From: Lysobacterales bacterium
GTDB taxonomy: Bacteria; Pseudomonadota; Gammaproteobacteria; Xanthomonadales; Ahniellaceae
Direction: 5' to 3'
Length of the DNA: 64,000 bases
Assembly (NCBI GenBank): GCA_016182785.1
Contig: JACPFU010000042.1
Coordinates: 34,070 to 98,069 of the forward strand
The notes under the pieces are model-generated. The model searched no databases and was not told the origin of the DNA. It saw only the letters and a list, made by a program, of their open reading frames with translations. The position numbers and the translations under genes are program-made. How positions within the stretch are numbered: position 1 is the first letter of the stretch; every line of letters starts with the position of its first letter. Shown piece by piece: positions 33,734 to 43,016 of this stretch.

Positions 33734-36481
33734 ATGCCCAAACTGATCCTGATCGATGGCTCGGCCTACCTGTTCCGCGCCTTCCACGCGCTGCCGCCGC
33801 TGAGCAACGCCCAGGGCGAGCCGACCGGCGCGCTGTTCGGCGTGGTCAACATGCTGCGCCAGCACCTGGCGCAGAAGCCCGAATACCTGGCCTTCGTGAT
33901 GGACGCCGGCGGCAAGAACTTCCGCCACCAGCGCTACCCCGACTACAAGGCGAACCGGCCGCCGATGCCGGACGACCTGCGCGCGCAGATCGAACCGCTG
34001 ATGCAGATCGTGCAGGCGCTCGGCGTGCCGTTGCTGCGCGTGCCTGCGGTCGAAGCCGACGACGTGATCGGAACGCTGGCGAAGCAGGCCGAGGCCGCCG
34101 GCATCGAGGTCGTGGTCTCCACCGGCGACAAGGACCTGGCGCAGCTGGTCAGCGACAAGGTCACGCTGGTCAACACCATGACCAACTCGCGTCTCGATCC
34201 GGCCGGCGTGGTCGCGAAGTTCGGCGTGCGCCCGGACCAGATCGTCGACTACCTGGCGCTGATGGGCGACAAGGTCGACAACATTCCCGGGGTCGAGAAG
34301 TGCGGCGAGAAGACCGCGGCGAAATGGCTGGGCGAATACGGCTCACTCGTCGGCGTGATCGAACATGCCGGTGAGGTCGGCGGCAAGATCGGCGAGAACC
34401 TGCGCGCGGCCATGGATCGGCTGCCGTTGTCGCAGGAGTTGGCGACGGTGAAGACCGACCTCGAACTCGCGCAGGCGCCGCAGGACTTGGTGCGCGCCGC
34501 CCCCGACGTCGAGGCGCTGCGCGCGCTGTACGCGCGCTACGGCTTCCGCGCCGCATTGCAGGACCTGGAGACGAACGGTGCCGCCGCGGTCGATCGGGCG
34601 CCGCCGCGCGCTGCGCGTGCGCCGGCCGCGGTGGCGGTGGCCGAGGACCCCGCGCCCGATCCGGCGCTGGCCGCGAAGGGTCGCTACGTCTGCATCCGCG
34701 ACCGCGACGAGTTCGAGCACTGGCTGCAGCGCCTGCGCGAAGCCGGCAGCTTCGCCTTCGACACCGAGACCAGCAGCCTGGACGCGCACCAGGCCGAGAT
34801 CGTCGGCCTGTCGTTCGCGATCGAAGCCGGTGAAGCTGCCTACGTGCCGCTTGCGCATCGTTATCCGGGCGTGCCGCTGCAGCTCGATCGCGACGCGGCC
34901 CTGGCCCTGATCAAGCCGCTGCTCGAAGACCCGGCGCTCGCGAAGATCGGCCAGCACGGCAAGTACGACATGCATGTGCTCGCGAACTACGGCATCACGA
35001 TGCGTGGCTATCGCCACGACAGCATGCTCGCGTCCTATGTCTGGAACTCGACCGCGACCCGCCACGATATGGATTCGCTGGCGCAGAAATACCTCGGCTA
35101 CCAGACCGTCAAGTACGAAGAGGTCGCCGGCAAGGGCGCCAAGCAAATCGGCTTTGCCGATGTCGATCTGGAGACGGCGACGAACTACGCCGCCGAGGAC
35201 GCCGACATCACCCTGCGCCTGCACCAGGTGCTGCAGGCGAAGCTGGCGACGATTCCGGCGCTGCAGCGGGTGTACGCCGAGATCGAGATGCCGTTGGTGC
35301 CGGTGCTGGCGCGGATGGAGGCGCGCGGGATACTGATCGACGCGCAGCGCCTGCGCGAACAGACGCAGGTGCTGCGCCGGCGCATGCACGAGATCGCGAC
35401 GCGCGCGCAGGCGCTGGTCGGGCACAGCTTCAGCCTGGACTCGCCCAAGCAGCTGCAGGCGGTGCTGTACGACGAGTTGAAGCTGCCGGTGCTGGCGAAG
35501 ACGCCGACCGGCCAGCCATCGACCAACGAAGACGCGATTTCGGATCTCGCCGAGCAGCACGAACTGCCGCGCCTGATCCTCGACTACCGCGGCGCGGCCA
35601 AGCTCGCCAACACCTACACCGAGAAGCTGCCGGGGCAGATCAACCCGCGCACAGGCCGCGTGCACACCTCGTTCCATCAGGCGACGGCGCAGACCGGGCG
35701 GCTGTCCTCGACCGATCCGAATCTGCAGAACATCCCGATCCGCACCGAGGACGGCCGCCGCATCCGCAGCGCCTTCATCGCCGCCCCCGGGTTCGTGCTG
35801 ATCGCGGCCGACTATTCGCAGATCGAGCTGCGCATCATGGCCCACCTGTCCGGCGACGAAGGCCTGCTGCGCGCGTTTCGCGATGGCGTCGACGTGCATC
35901 GCGCGACCGCGGCGGAAGTGTTCGGGGTCGCCGCGGACGATGTCGGCAGCGACCAGCGCCGCGCCGCCAAGGCGATCAACTTCGGGCTGATGTACGGCAT
36001 GTCCGCGTTCGGCCTGGCCAAACAGATCGGCGTTGGCCGTGGCGAAGCGCAGGACTACGTGAACCGCTACTTCAACCGTTATCCCGGCGTGCGCGCGTTC
36101 ATGGACGACATCCGCGAACGTGCGCGTCGCGACGGCTACGTCGAGACCGTGTTCGGGCGGCGCCTGTACCTGAACGAGATCCACTCGCGCAATGCCGCGC
36201 AACGCGCCGGCGCCGACCGCGCTGCGATCAATGCGCCGATGCAGGGCACTGCGGCCGACGTGATCAAGCGCGCGATGCTCGCGGTCGACGCCTGGCTCGG
36301 CAGCCGCGACGACGCGCGCATGCTGTTGCAGGTGCACGACGAACTGGTGTTCGAGGTGCGCCCGGGCGTGGTCGAGGAACTCAGCGCCGGCCTGCGCGAA
36401 CGCATGATGGGCGCGGCCGATCTGCGCGTGCCGCTCGAAGTCGGCATCGGCGCCGGCGCCAACTGGGACGAGGCGCACTGA
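33734..36481 (+). CDS. polA: DNA polymerase I
   Basis: A 915-residue full-length PolA. The N-terminal 5'-3' exonuclease (about 1-290) has LIDGSAYLFRAFHALPPL and MGDKVDNIPGV. The 3'-5' proofreading domain keeps the Asp/Glu site (FAFDTETSSLDAH). The polymerase domain has motif A AADYSQIELRIMAHLSGDE, motif B RRAAKAINFGLMYGMSAFGL and motif C QVHDELVFEV. It works in Okazaki-fragment maturation and repair. The start is 17 nt after the GGEEF gene with GGAGAG upstream. A small RNA candidate follows the gene. Confidence 0.97.
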   Translation: MPKLILIDGSAYLFRAFHALPPLSNAQGEPTGALFGVVNMLRQHLAQKPEYLAFVMDAGGKNFRHQRYPDYKANRPPMPDDLRAQIEPLMQIVQALGVPLLRVPAVEADDVIGTLAKQAEAAGIEVVVSTGDKDLAQLVSDKVTLVNTMTNSRLDPAGVVAKFGVRPDQIVDYLALMGDKVDNIPGVEKCGEKTAAKWLGEYGSLVGVIEHAGEVGGKIGENLRAAMDRLPLSQELATVKTDLELAQAPQDLVRAAPDVEALRALYARYGFRAALQDLETNGAAAVDRAPPRAARAPAAVAVAEDPAPDPALAAKGRYVCIRDRDEFEHWLQRLREAGSFAFDTETSSLDAHQAEIVGLSFAIEAGEAAYVPLAHRYPGVPLQLDRDAALALIKPLLEDPALAKIGQHGKYDMHVLANYGITMRGYRHDSMLASYVWNSTATRHDMDSLAQKYLGYQTVKYEEVAGKGAKQIGFADVDLETATNYAAEDADITLRLHQVLQAKLATIPALQRVYAEIEMPLVPVLARMEARGILIDAQRLREQTQVLRRRMHEIATRAQALVGHSFSLDSPKQLQAVLYDELKLPVLAKTPTGQPSTNEDAISDLAEQHELPRLILDYRGAAKLANTYTEKLPGQINPRTGRVHTSFHQATAQTGRLSSTDPNLQNIPIRTEDGRRIRSAFIAAPGFVLIAADYSQIELRIMAHLSGDEGLLRAFRDGVDVHRATAAEVFGVAADDVGSDQRRAAKAINFGLMYGMSAFGLAKQIGVGRGEAQDYVNRYFNRYPGVRAFMDDIRERARRDGYVETVFGRRLYLNEIHSRNAAQRAGADRAAINAPMQGTAADVIKRAMLAVDAWLGSRDDARMLLQVHDELVFEVRPGVVEELSAGLRERMMGAADLRVPLEVGIGAGANWDEAH

Positions 36482-36604
36482 GTGCCGCGCGCGTCGTGAA
36501 GGCGTGGTCTTCGCGTCCCGTACACGGCGATGAACCGCTTCTGAATTCGGGACCTTTGGCATGCGAACTTTGCGCTCCGCATCCGGATCATAGACCCCGG
36601 ATCG

Positions 36605-36725
36605 CGTCCCCCAACGCATCCGTTCACTCCCATCCCCTGAGTGAACTGAAAGCAGGCCCTCACTCCCCAGTTCGGCCTGCGACCCCAGCCCCGGGTGTGC
36701 CCCCAAGCGCCCGGGGCTTTCTTTT
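36605..36725 (+). ncRNA. sX13-like small RNA downstream of polA
   Basis: In the 318-bp gap after polA, three consecutive hairpins each expose a C-rich loop. Hairpin 1 (36622-36646) pairs GTTCACT with AGTGAAC and has loop CCCATCCCCTG. Hairpin 2 (36652-36680) pairs GCAGGCC with GGCCTGC and has CTCACTCCCCAGTTC. Hairpin 3 (36687-36718) is the terminator and has CCCCC in its loop. The size (about 120 nt), the location next to polA and the three C-rich loops match what is known of Xanthomonas sX13, an Hfq-independent virulence and motility regulator. The 5' end is approximate; no convincing promoter was found. Confidence 0.72.
36687..36725 (+). terminator. Rho-independent terminator of the sX13-like RNA
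   Basis: A 9-bp stem (AGCCCCGGG / CCCGGGGCT) followed by TTCTTTT. It is the third hairpin of the small RNA and also ends any read-through from polA. Confidence 0.88.
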
Positions 36726-36799
36726 GGGCGATCGCCAGCCTCGTCGCGGGACATGGCGATCAGGCAGAATGCCACCTGATCGAGGCTGGGCAGGATTTC

Positions 36800-38011
36800 G
36801 TGGCGGCATTCCAATACCAGGCACTGGATGCAGATGGGCGCGAGCAGCGCGGCGTGGTCGATGCCGACACCGCGCGGGCGGCGCGACAGCAGTTGCGCGA
36901 TCGCGGGCTGCATCCGCTGGCGGTGGTTGCGGCGATGGAGAGCGTGGCCGCCGGCGCCGCGGCGCCGCGCGGGCTCGGGGCCGGCAGGCTGGCGGTGTTT
37001 ACGCAGCAGCTGGCGACGCTGCTCGGTGCCGGGCTGCCGATCGACGAGGCGCTCGCGGCGCTCGCGGATGAAACCGACGACCTGAAGCTGCGCCATCTGG
37101 TTGCGGCGCTGCGCGGTCGGGTGCGCGAAGGCCGTTCGCTGGCGGCGGCGCTCGGCGAATTCCCGGAATCGTTCGACGACCTGTATGTCGCCACCGTCAC
37201 CGCCGGCGAGAGCAGCGGCCAGCTCGACGGCGCGCTGCATCGACTCGCCGACTATGCCGATCAGCGCGACGGATTGCAGCGCGAACTGTGGACCGCGCTG
37301 GCCTACCCGATGCTGCTGCTGATCGTCGCCGGTGCGGTGGTGATGGGGCTGATGACTTCGGTGGTGCCCAAGGTCATCGACGTGTTCGAGAACCTCGGGC
37401 GCGAATTGCCGTGGCTGACGGTGGCGATGGTGGCGCTGTCGCGATTCCTCTCGGCCTGGGGGCTGTGGGCGGGCGCGGCGCTGGTTGCCGCGGCCCTGGC
37501 CACGGCCGCCGCGTTGCGCCGGCCGGCGGTGCGCGAACGCCTCGACGCGCTGTTGCTGCGCCTGCCCGGGCTCGGGCGCCTGTTGCGCGCGATGGACACG
37601 GCACGCGCCACGCGCACGCTGGCGGTGCTGATCGGCTGCGGTGTGCCGGTGCTCGAAGCGCTCAAGCTCGCGGTCGGCACCGTGCGGCGCGAACCGATCC
37701 GCATCGCGCTGCGCCAGGCCGCGGTGCGCGTGCGCGAAGGCGCGACGCTGGCGCGCGCGCTCGGCGAGCACAAGGCGATGCCGCCGGTGGCCTTGCGCCT
37801 GATCGGCAGCGGCGAGAAGAGCGGACAGCTCGCGGCCATGCTCGAGGCCGCGGCCAGCCAGCAGTCGCGCGAAGTGCGCACGCACCTCGGCGTGCTCGCG
37901 GCGGTGCTCGGCCCGGTAGTGATCCTGCTGGTCGGCGCGGTGGTGCTCGCGATCGTGCTCGCGATCCTGCTGCCGATCTTCGAGCTGAACTCGCTCGTGG
38001 GCCGCGCATGA
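36800..38011 (+). CDS. gspF: GspF/PilC-family inner-membrane protein
   Basis: A 403-residue protein with two repeated F domains and three transmembrane helices, the standard plan for GspF or PilC platform proteins. Signatures are FTQQLATLLGAGLPIDEAL (domain 1), ESFDDLYVATVTAGESSGQL and the equivalent LIGSGEKSGQLAAMLE (domain 2). GspF fits better than PilC because of the N-terminal AAFQYQALDADGREQRGVVD. The GTG start at 36800 follows AGGAT. It is followed without a gap by ftsE (ATGA overlap) and no other gsp genes are visible, so this copy stands alone. Its partner secreton lies elsewhere. Confidence 0.85.
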   Translation: MAAFQYQALDADGREQRGVVDADTARAARQQLRDRGLHPLAVVAAMESVAAGAAAPRGLGAGRLAVFTQQLATLLGAGLPIDEALAALADETDDLKLRHLVAALRGRVREGRSLAAALGEFPESFDDLYVATVTAGESSGQLDGALHRLADYADQRDGLQRELWTALAYPMLLLIVAGAVVMGLMTSVVPKVIDVFENLGRELPWLTVAMVALSRFLSAWGLWAGAALVAAALATAAALRRPAVRERLDALLLRLPGLGRLLRAMDTARATRTLAVLIGCGVPVLEALKLAVGTVRREPIRIALRQAAVRVREGATLARALGEHKAMPPVALRLIGSGEKSGQLAAMLEAAASQQSREVRTHLGVLAAVLGPVVILLVGAVVLAIVLAILLPIFELNSLVGRA

Positions 38012-38685
38012 TCCGGTTTGACAACGTCGGCAAGCGCTACGCGAATGGCGGCGATGCGCTGGCGGAACTCAGCTTCGAGATCGGCACCGGCGACATGGTG
38101 TTCGTGACCGGCCATTCCGGCGCCGGCAAGAGCACGCTGATCAAGCTGCTGGCGCTGATCGAGCGACCGACGCGCGGCCACATCGTGGTCGACGGCGAAC
38201 ACCTCGCGAACACGCGCGGCGCGCGCATTGCCGCCTATCGCAGGCGCCTCGGCCTGGTGTTCCAGGACTACCGCCTGCTCGAAGACCGCAGCGTCGCCGC
38301 CAACGTCGCGTTGCCGCTGCGGATCGCCGGCTGCGAGGAGGCCGAGCTGCACAAGCGCGTGCGCGCCGCGCTCGACCTGGTCGGCCTCGGCGGCCGCGAG
38401 CGCGCGCGTCCGAGCATGCTTTCCGGCGGCGAACAGCAACGCGTCGGCATCGCCCGCGCCATCGTCGCGCGCCCGGCGCTGATCGTCGCCGACGAACCGA
38501 CCGGCAACCTCGATCCGCAGCTCGCGAGCGAGATCATGCAGCTGTTCGTCGCGCTCGCGCACACCGGCAGTACGATCCTGGTCGCATCGCACGACCTGCA
38601 CCTGATCCAGCGCATGAAGCGGCGCGTGCTGGTGCTGGACAAGGGTCGGCTGATCGACGACTTCCGCCCGGGCAAGCACGCATGA
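38008..38685 (+). CDS. ftsE: Cell division ATP-binding protein FtsE
   Basis: A 225-residue ABC ATPase of the usual FtsE length. Walker A is GHSGAGKST, signature LSGGEQQRVGIARAI, Walker B ALIVADEPTGNLD and H-loop VASHD. The sequence MIRFDNVGKRYANGGDAL is typical of FtsE. It works with FtsX at the divisome, powering amidase activation through EnvC-like partners. Start and stop codons overlap those of gspF and ftsX by 4 nt, so the three are translationally coupled. Confidence 0.95.
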   Translation: MIRFDNVGKRYANGGDALAELSFEIGTGDMVFVTGHSGAGKSTLIKLLALIERPTRGHIVVDGEHLANTRGARIAAYRRRLGLVFQDYRLLEDRSVAANVALPLRIAGCEEAELHKRVRAALDLVGLGGRERARPSMLSGGEQQRVGIARAIVARPALIVADEPTGNLDPQLASEIMQLFVALAHTGSTILVASHDLHLIQRMKRRVLVLDKGRLIDDFRPGKHA

Positions 38686-39683
38686 GCCGGCGCGCGCGTC
38701 GCCAGAAGCCGGCCGGCGAGGCATTGCAGCCGCCAGCGAACATCCGCGTCGCGCGCAACCGCGGGCTCGGCCGGCCGAGCCTGGTGCAGTGGCTCGCGCA
38801 GCACCGCGCCGCGTGCCGCGCCGCAGTTGCGCAGTTCGCGGCGCAGCGCATCGGCAGCGCCGTGCATGTGCTGGTGATCGGACTGGCGCTGGCGCTGCCG
38901 CTGCTGCTCGACCATGCCGTGCGCAATCTGGCGCAGGTCGGCGGTGCGCTCGATGAGCAGCGCGACGTCACCGTGTTCCTCGACCCCGCGCTCGATGCCG
39001 CCGGCATCGATGCCGGCATGCGCGCGCTGCACGCGGTGGACGGTGTCGCGGCGTTGCGCCGGCGCACGCCGGAGCAGGGCATGGAGGAGCTGCGCCAGCT
39101 GCCCGGTTTCGAGGCCGCGGCCGCGGCGCTCGATCGCAATCCGTTGCCGTGGGTGGCGCTGGTCACGCCGGCGCAGGGCGTGGCGAGTGCCGATCTGGCG
39201 GCGCGCCTGGAGGCGGTCGCGGGTGTCGATCTGGTGCAGCACGACGCCGCCTGGCGCGAGCGCCTGGATCGCATCCTCGGCCTGTTGCGGCGCATCGTGC
39301 AGGTGCTGGCCGGACTGCTCGGGATCGGCGCGATGCTGCTGATCGCGAACGCGATCCGGCTCGACGTGATGGCGCGGCGCGAGGAGATCAGCATCGTCTC
39401 GCTGCTCGGCGGCAGCGACGCCCACGTGCGGCGTCCGTTCCTCTATGGCGGGGCGCTGTATGGCGCGCTCGGCGCGGTACTCGCGATCGGCCTGTCGTGG
39501 CTCGTCTACCTGCTGGTGCGCGAACCGGTGGCAGCGCTTGCCGCGACCTACGGCGCGGACTTCCGCCTGTCCGCACCGAGCGCGTCGTCGAGCCTGGTGG
39601 CGCTGGTCGCGGGCGCGGCGCTGGGCTGGATTGGCGCTCTGGTCGCCGCTACCCTGCAACTCCTCTCCGACCGGGCCGACTGA
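38682..39683 (+). CDS. ftsX: Cell division protein FtsX
   Basis: A 333-residue membrane protein. A basic cytoplasmic N-terminus (about 60 residues) precedes the first helix ([20 protein letters not shown]). A periplasmic loop with [18 protein letters not shown] is typical of FtsX, followed by three more helices ([38 protein letters not shown] and [20 protein letters not shown]). It forms a mechanotransmission complex with FtsE. In most gammaproteobacteria rpoH comes next; here the neighbour is a dual-receiver gene and rpoH is 19 kb away. Confidence 0.94.
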   Translation: MSRRARRQKPAGEALQPPANIRVARNRGLGRPSLVQWLAQHRAACRAAVAQFAAQRIGSAVHVLVIGLALALPLLLDHAVRNLAQVGGALDEQRDVTVFLDPALDAAGIDAGMRALHAVDGVAALRRRTPEQGMEELRQLPGFEAAAAALDRNPLPWVALVTPAQGVASADLAARLEAVAGVDLVQHDAAWRERLDRILGLLRRIVQVLAGLLGIGAMLLIANAIRLDVMARREEISIVSLLGGSDAHVRRPFLYGGALYGALGAVLAIGLSWLVYLLVREPVAALAATYGADFRLSAPSASSSLVALVAGAALGWIGALVAATLQLLSDRAD

Positions 39684-39689
39684 AGCACC

Positions 39690-40538
39690 ATGAGCGCCGT
39701 ACTGACCTCCCACATTGCGAGCGACGAGCCGCGCGTGCTGGTGGTAGACGGATCCAAGGTGGCGCGGCGGATGATCGAGCAGGTGTTGCGCAGCGAGCTG
39801 CCGAACGTGGTGGTGATGAGCTGCGAGACCGGGGAGCAGGCCAAGCAGCACCTGGAAGCCGGCGTCGTCGACCTGGTGACGATGGCGCTGACCCTGCCGG
39901 ACATGGACGGCTTCGAGCTCGCGCGCTACATCCGCGAGCACACGCCGCAGGCCTACATCCCGATCATCGTCGTCTCCGGCAGCGTCACCGAGATGCTGGA
40001 GACGCGCGGCATGTCCGACGACGTCACCGACTACTTCGACAAGGCGCTCGGTTTCGCCGCGCTCGGCGAGTTCATCCGCGGCTACATCAGCGCGCAGACC
40101 TCGGCCGACGGCCAGGTGCTCTATGTCGAAGACAGCAAGGTGGTGGCGCTGGCGACGCGGCGCATGCTCGAGAAGTACGGGCTCAAGGTCACCCACGTGG
40201 TCAGCGTCGAGGACGCACTCGCCCTGGTCGACACCGCCAAGGCCCAGGGTGGCGGACCCGGTGCCGACCTTATCCTGACCGACGTCTACCTGAAGGGCGG
40301 ACTGACCGGCAAGGAGCTGCTCGAACACATCCGCGGCCCCTACGGCTATTCCAAGGGCCAGCTGCCGATCCTGGTGATGACCGCCGACGACAACCCGGCC
40401 AACCAGGCGGCGCTGCTGCGCGCCGGCGCCAACGACCTGGTCAGCAAGCCGGTCGAGGAACGCCTGCTGATCACCAAGCTGCTGTTCCAGCTGCGCGTCG
40501 GCAAGAACTTCCGCCAGACGCAATCCACGCGCGCGTGA
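39690..40538 (+). CDS. Dual-receiver response regulator with a degenerate first REC domain
   Basis: A 282-residue protein with two receiver domains and no output domain. REC1 (about 14-130) keeps [12 protein letters not shown] and the Lys in DYFDKA, but the phospho-acceptor position reads [14 protein letters not shown], with Ala where Asp is expected. REC2 (about 142-275) has LYVEDSKVV, phospho-acceptor Asp in [11 protein letters not shown], and SKPVEE. It may act as a phosphate sink, diffusible relay or adaptor. It lies 6 nt after ftsX and overlaps ung by 4 nt. Confidence 0.85.
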   Translation: MSAVLTSHIASDEPRVLVVDGSKVARRMIEQVLRSELPNVVVMSCETGEQAKQHLEAGVVDLVTMALTLPDMDGFELARYIREHTPQAYIPIIVVSGSVTEMLETRGMSDDVTDYFDKALGFAALGEFIRGYISAQTSADGQVLYVEDSKVVALATRRMLEKYGLKVTHVVSVEDALALVDTAKAQGGGPGADLILTDVYLKGGLTGKELLEHIRGPYGYSKGQLPILVMTADDNPANQAALLRAGANDLVSKPVEERLLITKLLFQLRVGKNFRQTQSTRA

Positions 40539-41236
40539 GCGCCGGCCGGGTACGCCTCGAACCGGGCTGGAAGGCGCGGTTGGCCGGGGAGTTCGAGGCG
40601 CCCTACCTGCAACAGCTGCGCGCGTTCCTGGTGGCCGAGCGGCAAGCCGGCAAGATCCTGTATCCGGCCGCGTCCAACCTGTTCGCGGCGCTGGACGCGA
40701 CCCCGTTCGAGCAGGTCAAGGTGGTGATTCTCGGCCAGGACCCGTACCACGGCCCGGGCCAGGCACACGGGCTGTGCTTCTCGGTGTTGCCGGGCACGCC
40801 GCCGCCGCCGTCGCTGCAGAACATCTTCGCCGAACTGCAGCGCGATCTCGGCATCGCCCGCCCCGACCATGGCTGCCTGTTGCCGTGGGCGCGGCAGGGC
40901 GTGTTGCTGCTGAATGCGGTGCTGTCGGTCGAGCAGGGTTGTGCCGGTTCGCACCAGGGGCGCGGCTGGGAGCGCTTCACCGACCGCATCGTGCGGTGCC
41001 TCAGCGACGAGCGCGAGGGGCTGGTGTTCCTGCTCTGGGGCAGCCACGCCCAGGCCAAGGGCCGTGCGATCGATGGGCGGCGGCACCTGGTGCTGAAGGC
41101 GCCGCATCCGTCGCCGCTGTCGGCGCATCGCGGCTTCATCGGTTGCGGCCACTTCTCGGCGGCGAATGCGCACCTGCAGGCGCGCGGGCTGGCACCGATC
41201 GACTGGAGCCTGCCGCCGCGGGCGGCGCTGGCCTGA
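40535..41236 (+). CDS. ung: Uracil-DNA glycosylase
   Basis: A 233-residue family 1 UDG. It has the water-activating loop [20 protein letters not shown] with the catalytic Asp, the PPSLQNIF motif and the leucine loop [16 protein letters not shown] with the catalytic His. It removes uracil from DNA to start base-excision repair. The GTG start overlaps the stop of the dual-receiver gene (GTGA); no separate RBS is needed if coupled. The length is normal. Confidence 0.95.
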   Translation: MSAGRVRLEPGWKARLAGEFEAPYLQQLRAFLVAERQAGKILYPAASNLFAALDATPFEQVKVVILGQDPYHGPGQAHGLCFSVLPGTPPPPSLQNIFAELQRDLGIARPDHGCLLPWARQGVLLLNAVLSVEQGCAGSHQGRGWERFTDRIVRCLSDEREGLVFLLWGSHAQAKGRAIDGRRHLVLKAPHPSPLSAHRGFIGCGHFSAANAHLQARGLAPIDWSLPPRAALA

Positions 41237-41650
41237 TCAGCCGCGGCCCCTGCCGCCGAACCGCAGCCAGTGGTCGGCGATGCTCTCGCTCGAGAACATC
41301 ATCATCGCCAGGCCCTTGTCGGCGCCGACGATCATGCCCATCTCGTTCGCCTCGACCTCCTCGCGCGCGTCGACGAAGGCCAGGCGGATGTCGCGGAACC
41401 CGGCGCCGACCATGGCGTCGGTGACGGTCTCGAACACGTCCGGACCGGGGTCGCCGAACGGCTCCAGTTCCTCGATCACCAGCACGCAGGACACGCCGCG
41501 GCGGCGGCACTCGGCACCGAGCGCGGCCCAGTACGCGACCGAGACCTCGACCGAGTCGGCGCCGCCGCGCACGTGTGCACGCAGGTAGCCCTGGCGCTCG
41601 CCGAGCTCGATCTCGAATCCAGGTCCATGCAGGGTGTCGCGGTCTTGCAT
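41237..41650 (-). CDS. Conserved hypothetical protein, possibly STAS/SpoIIAA-like
   Basis: A 137-residue soluble protein that begins MQDRDTLHGPGFEIELGERQ. The order of beta strands and helices (YLRAHVRGGADSVEVSVAYW, then VSCVLVIEELEPF, then DIRLAFVDAREEV) suggests a SpoIIAA/STAS-like fold, but the family is not recognised. It is convergent with ung with no gap between stop codons. No signal peptide or membrane segment. Role unknown. Confidence 0.65.
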   Translation of the reverse strand: MQDRDTLHGPGFEIELGERQGYLRAHVRGGADSVEVSVAYWAALGAECRRRGVSCVLVIEELEPFGDPGPDVFETVTDAMVGAGFRDIRLAFVDAREEVEANEMGMIVGADKGLAMMMFSSESIADHWLRFGGRGRG

Positions 41651-41723
41651 GTTGGCTCGTCGACGGCGCGGGGCGCCCGATGATGCCACCGCCGCGGTGA
41701 CCGGCGCGCGGGGGTGCGCGCAG

Positions 41724-41755
41724 TTGACGCGCGGATCACGCGGGTGCGGCATACT
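41724..41755 (+). promoter_or_regulatory. Candidate promoter of the riboswitch-controlled TerC gene
   Basis: TTGACG (41724-41729) and CATACT (41750-41755) separated by 20 nt, slightly long for sigma-70. It would start the transcript close to 41762, at the base of the first riboswitch hairpin. Confidence 0.45.
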
Positions 41756-41761
41756 GCACCG

Positions 41762-41960
41762 GTCCCGGCATGCTTTGGCCGGGACGCTCCAAGGGGAGTA
41801 GCTCCCGCCGCAACGACCGTCAGTACGGAACCGCCGGTTCCCGGTCCTGCGGGCAGTGCCAGGCACTGCGAGCAAGACCTTGGCCTTGAGACAGCCCGGA
41901 CCCACGTCCGGCCTGTCGCCGCGCGTGCGGGGGCCGGGTCGAACGCTTCGTTCCCGCCCC
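41762..41960 (+). promoter_or_regulatory. yybP-ykoY manganese riboswitch
   Basis: The leader of the TerC gene contains the family hallmarks: AAGGGGAGTAGCTCC (41791-41804) and, 80 nt later, GAGCAAGACCTTGGCCTTGA (41870-41889) followed by GACAGCCCGG. A hairpin GTCCCGGC / GCCGGGAC precedes the core, and GC-rich sequence follows that may form the expression platform. yybP-ykoY RNAs bind Mn2+ and control Mn exporters and TerC/Alx proteins, so the position fits. The 3' boundary is approximate. The flanking 41651-41723 shows nothing else. Confidence 0.85.
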
Positions 41961-42003
41961 GCCGCGACGGTTCGTCGAATGGCTGGGGCAGCGGGGAATC
42001 GCG

Positions 42004-43011
42004 ATGCAAACAATTGGTGAATGGTGGATGTGGGCGGGCTTTGCCGGCTTCGTGCTGGTCGCGCTGGTCGTCGACCTGGTGGTGATGCGGGCGCAGGGCG
42101 CGCACAAGGTGTCGGCGCGCGAAGCGCTGGTCTGGTCGCTGGTGTGGATCGCCTGCGCGCTGCTGTTCTGCGCCGGGCTGTGGTGGTACCTCGATGGCAG
42201 CGGCGGACGTGAACTGGCCAACGCCAAGGCCAGCGAGTTCCTGACCGGCTACCTGATCGAGAAGTCGCTGTCGGTCGACAACATCTTCGTGTTCCTGATG
42301 GTGTTCACCTATTTCGCGGTGCCGATCGAGTTCCAGAAGCGCGTGCTGATCATCGGCGTGATCGGCGCGATCGCGCTGCGTGCGGTGATGATCCTGCTCG
42401 GCGCGCTGCTGATCGCGAAGTTCCACTGGATCTTGTACCTGTTCGGATTGTTCCTGCTGGTCACCGGGCTGAAAATGCTGTGGTTTGCCGACGCCACGCC
42501 GGACCTGGAGCAGAACCCGGTGCTGCGCTGGATGCGCTCGCACCTGCGCATCGCGAACCGCTTCCAGGGCGAGGACTTCAGCTTCGTCGCCGACGGCCAG
42601 CGCTGGTTCACGCCGCTGTTCGCGGTGGTGATCCTGATCGCGGTCACCGACGTCATCTTCGCGGTCGATTCGATCCCGGCGATCTACGCCATCACCGAAG
42701 ACCCGTTCATCGTGATGACCGCCAACATCTTCGCGATCCTCGGTCTGCGCGCGCTGTATTTCCTGCTCGCCGACATGAAGGAGCGCTTCCACCTGCTGAC
42801 CTACGGGCTGGCGCTGGTGCTGGTGTTCGTCGGCGGCAAGATGCTGGTGGTCGAGTTCTACAAGTTCCACGCGCTGGCCTCGCTCGCGATCGTGGTCGCG
42901 ATCCTCGCGACCAGCATCGTGATCAGCCTGATGTTCCCGTTCGGTCCGCGCCGCGAGGGCGCCGGCCTGGCCGCGGGCGAGGACCCGCAACGCCAGCGAC
43001 GCGAGCGCTGA
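42004..43011 (+). CDS. alx: TerC-family membrane protein (Alx-like Mn2+ exporter)
   Basis: A 335-residue protein with about nine transmembrane helices. The two conserved TerC motifs with membrane acidic residues are visible: FLTGYLIEKSLSVDNIFVFL and LIAVTDVIFAVDSIPAIYAI. Alx-type members export manganese and sense alkaline pH. The upstream yybP-ykoY riboswitch supports the Mn role. The C-terminus ends in a basic hydrophilic tail. It is transcribed alone, convergent with a TetR gene. Confidence 0.9.
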   Translation: MQTIGEWWMWAGFAGFVLVALVVDLVVMRAQGAHKVSAREALVWSLVWIACALLFCAGLWWYLDGSGGRELANAKASEFLTGYLIEKSLSVDNIFVFLMVFTYFAVPIEFQKRVLIIGVIGAIALRAVMILLGALLIAKFHWILYLFGLFLLVTGLKMLWFADATPDLEQNPVLRWMRSHLRIANRFQGEDFSFVADGQRWFTPLFAVVILIAVTDVIFAVDSIPAIYAITEDPFIVMTANIFAILGLRALYFLLADMKERFHLLTYGLALVLVFVGGKMLVVEFYKFHALASLAIVVAILATSIVISLMFPFGPRREGAGLAAGEDPQRQRRER

Positions 43012-43016
43012 CGCGG

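Noticed and set aside
36555..36594. A promoter for the sX13-like RNA (TTTGGC or TTTGCG with CATAGA).
   Set aside because: Spacing is 14-27 nt and the boxes are weak; not reliable enough to annotate.
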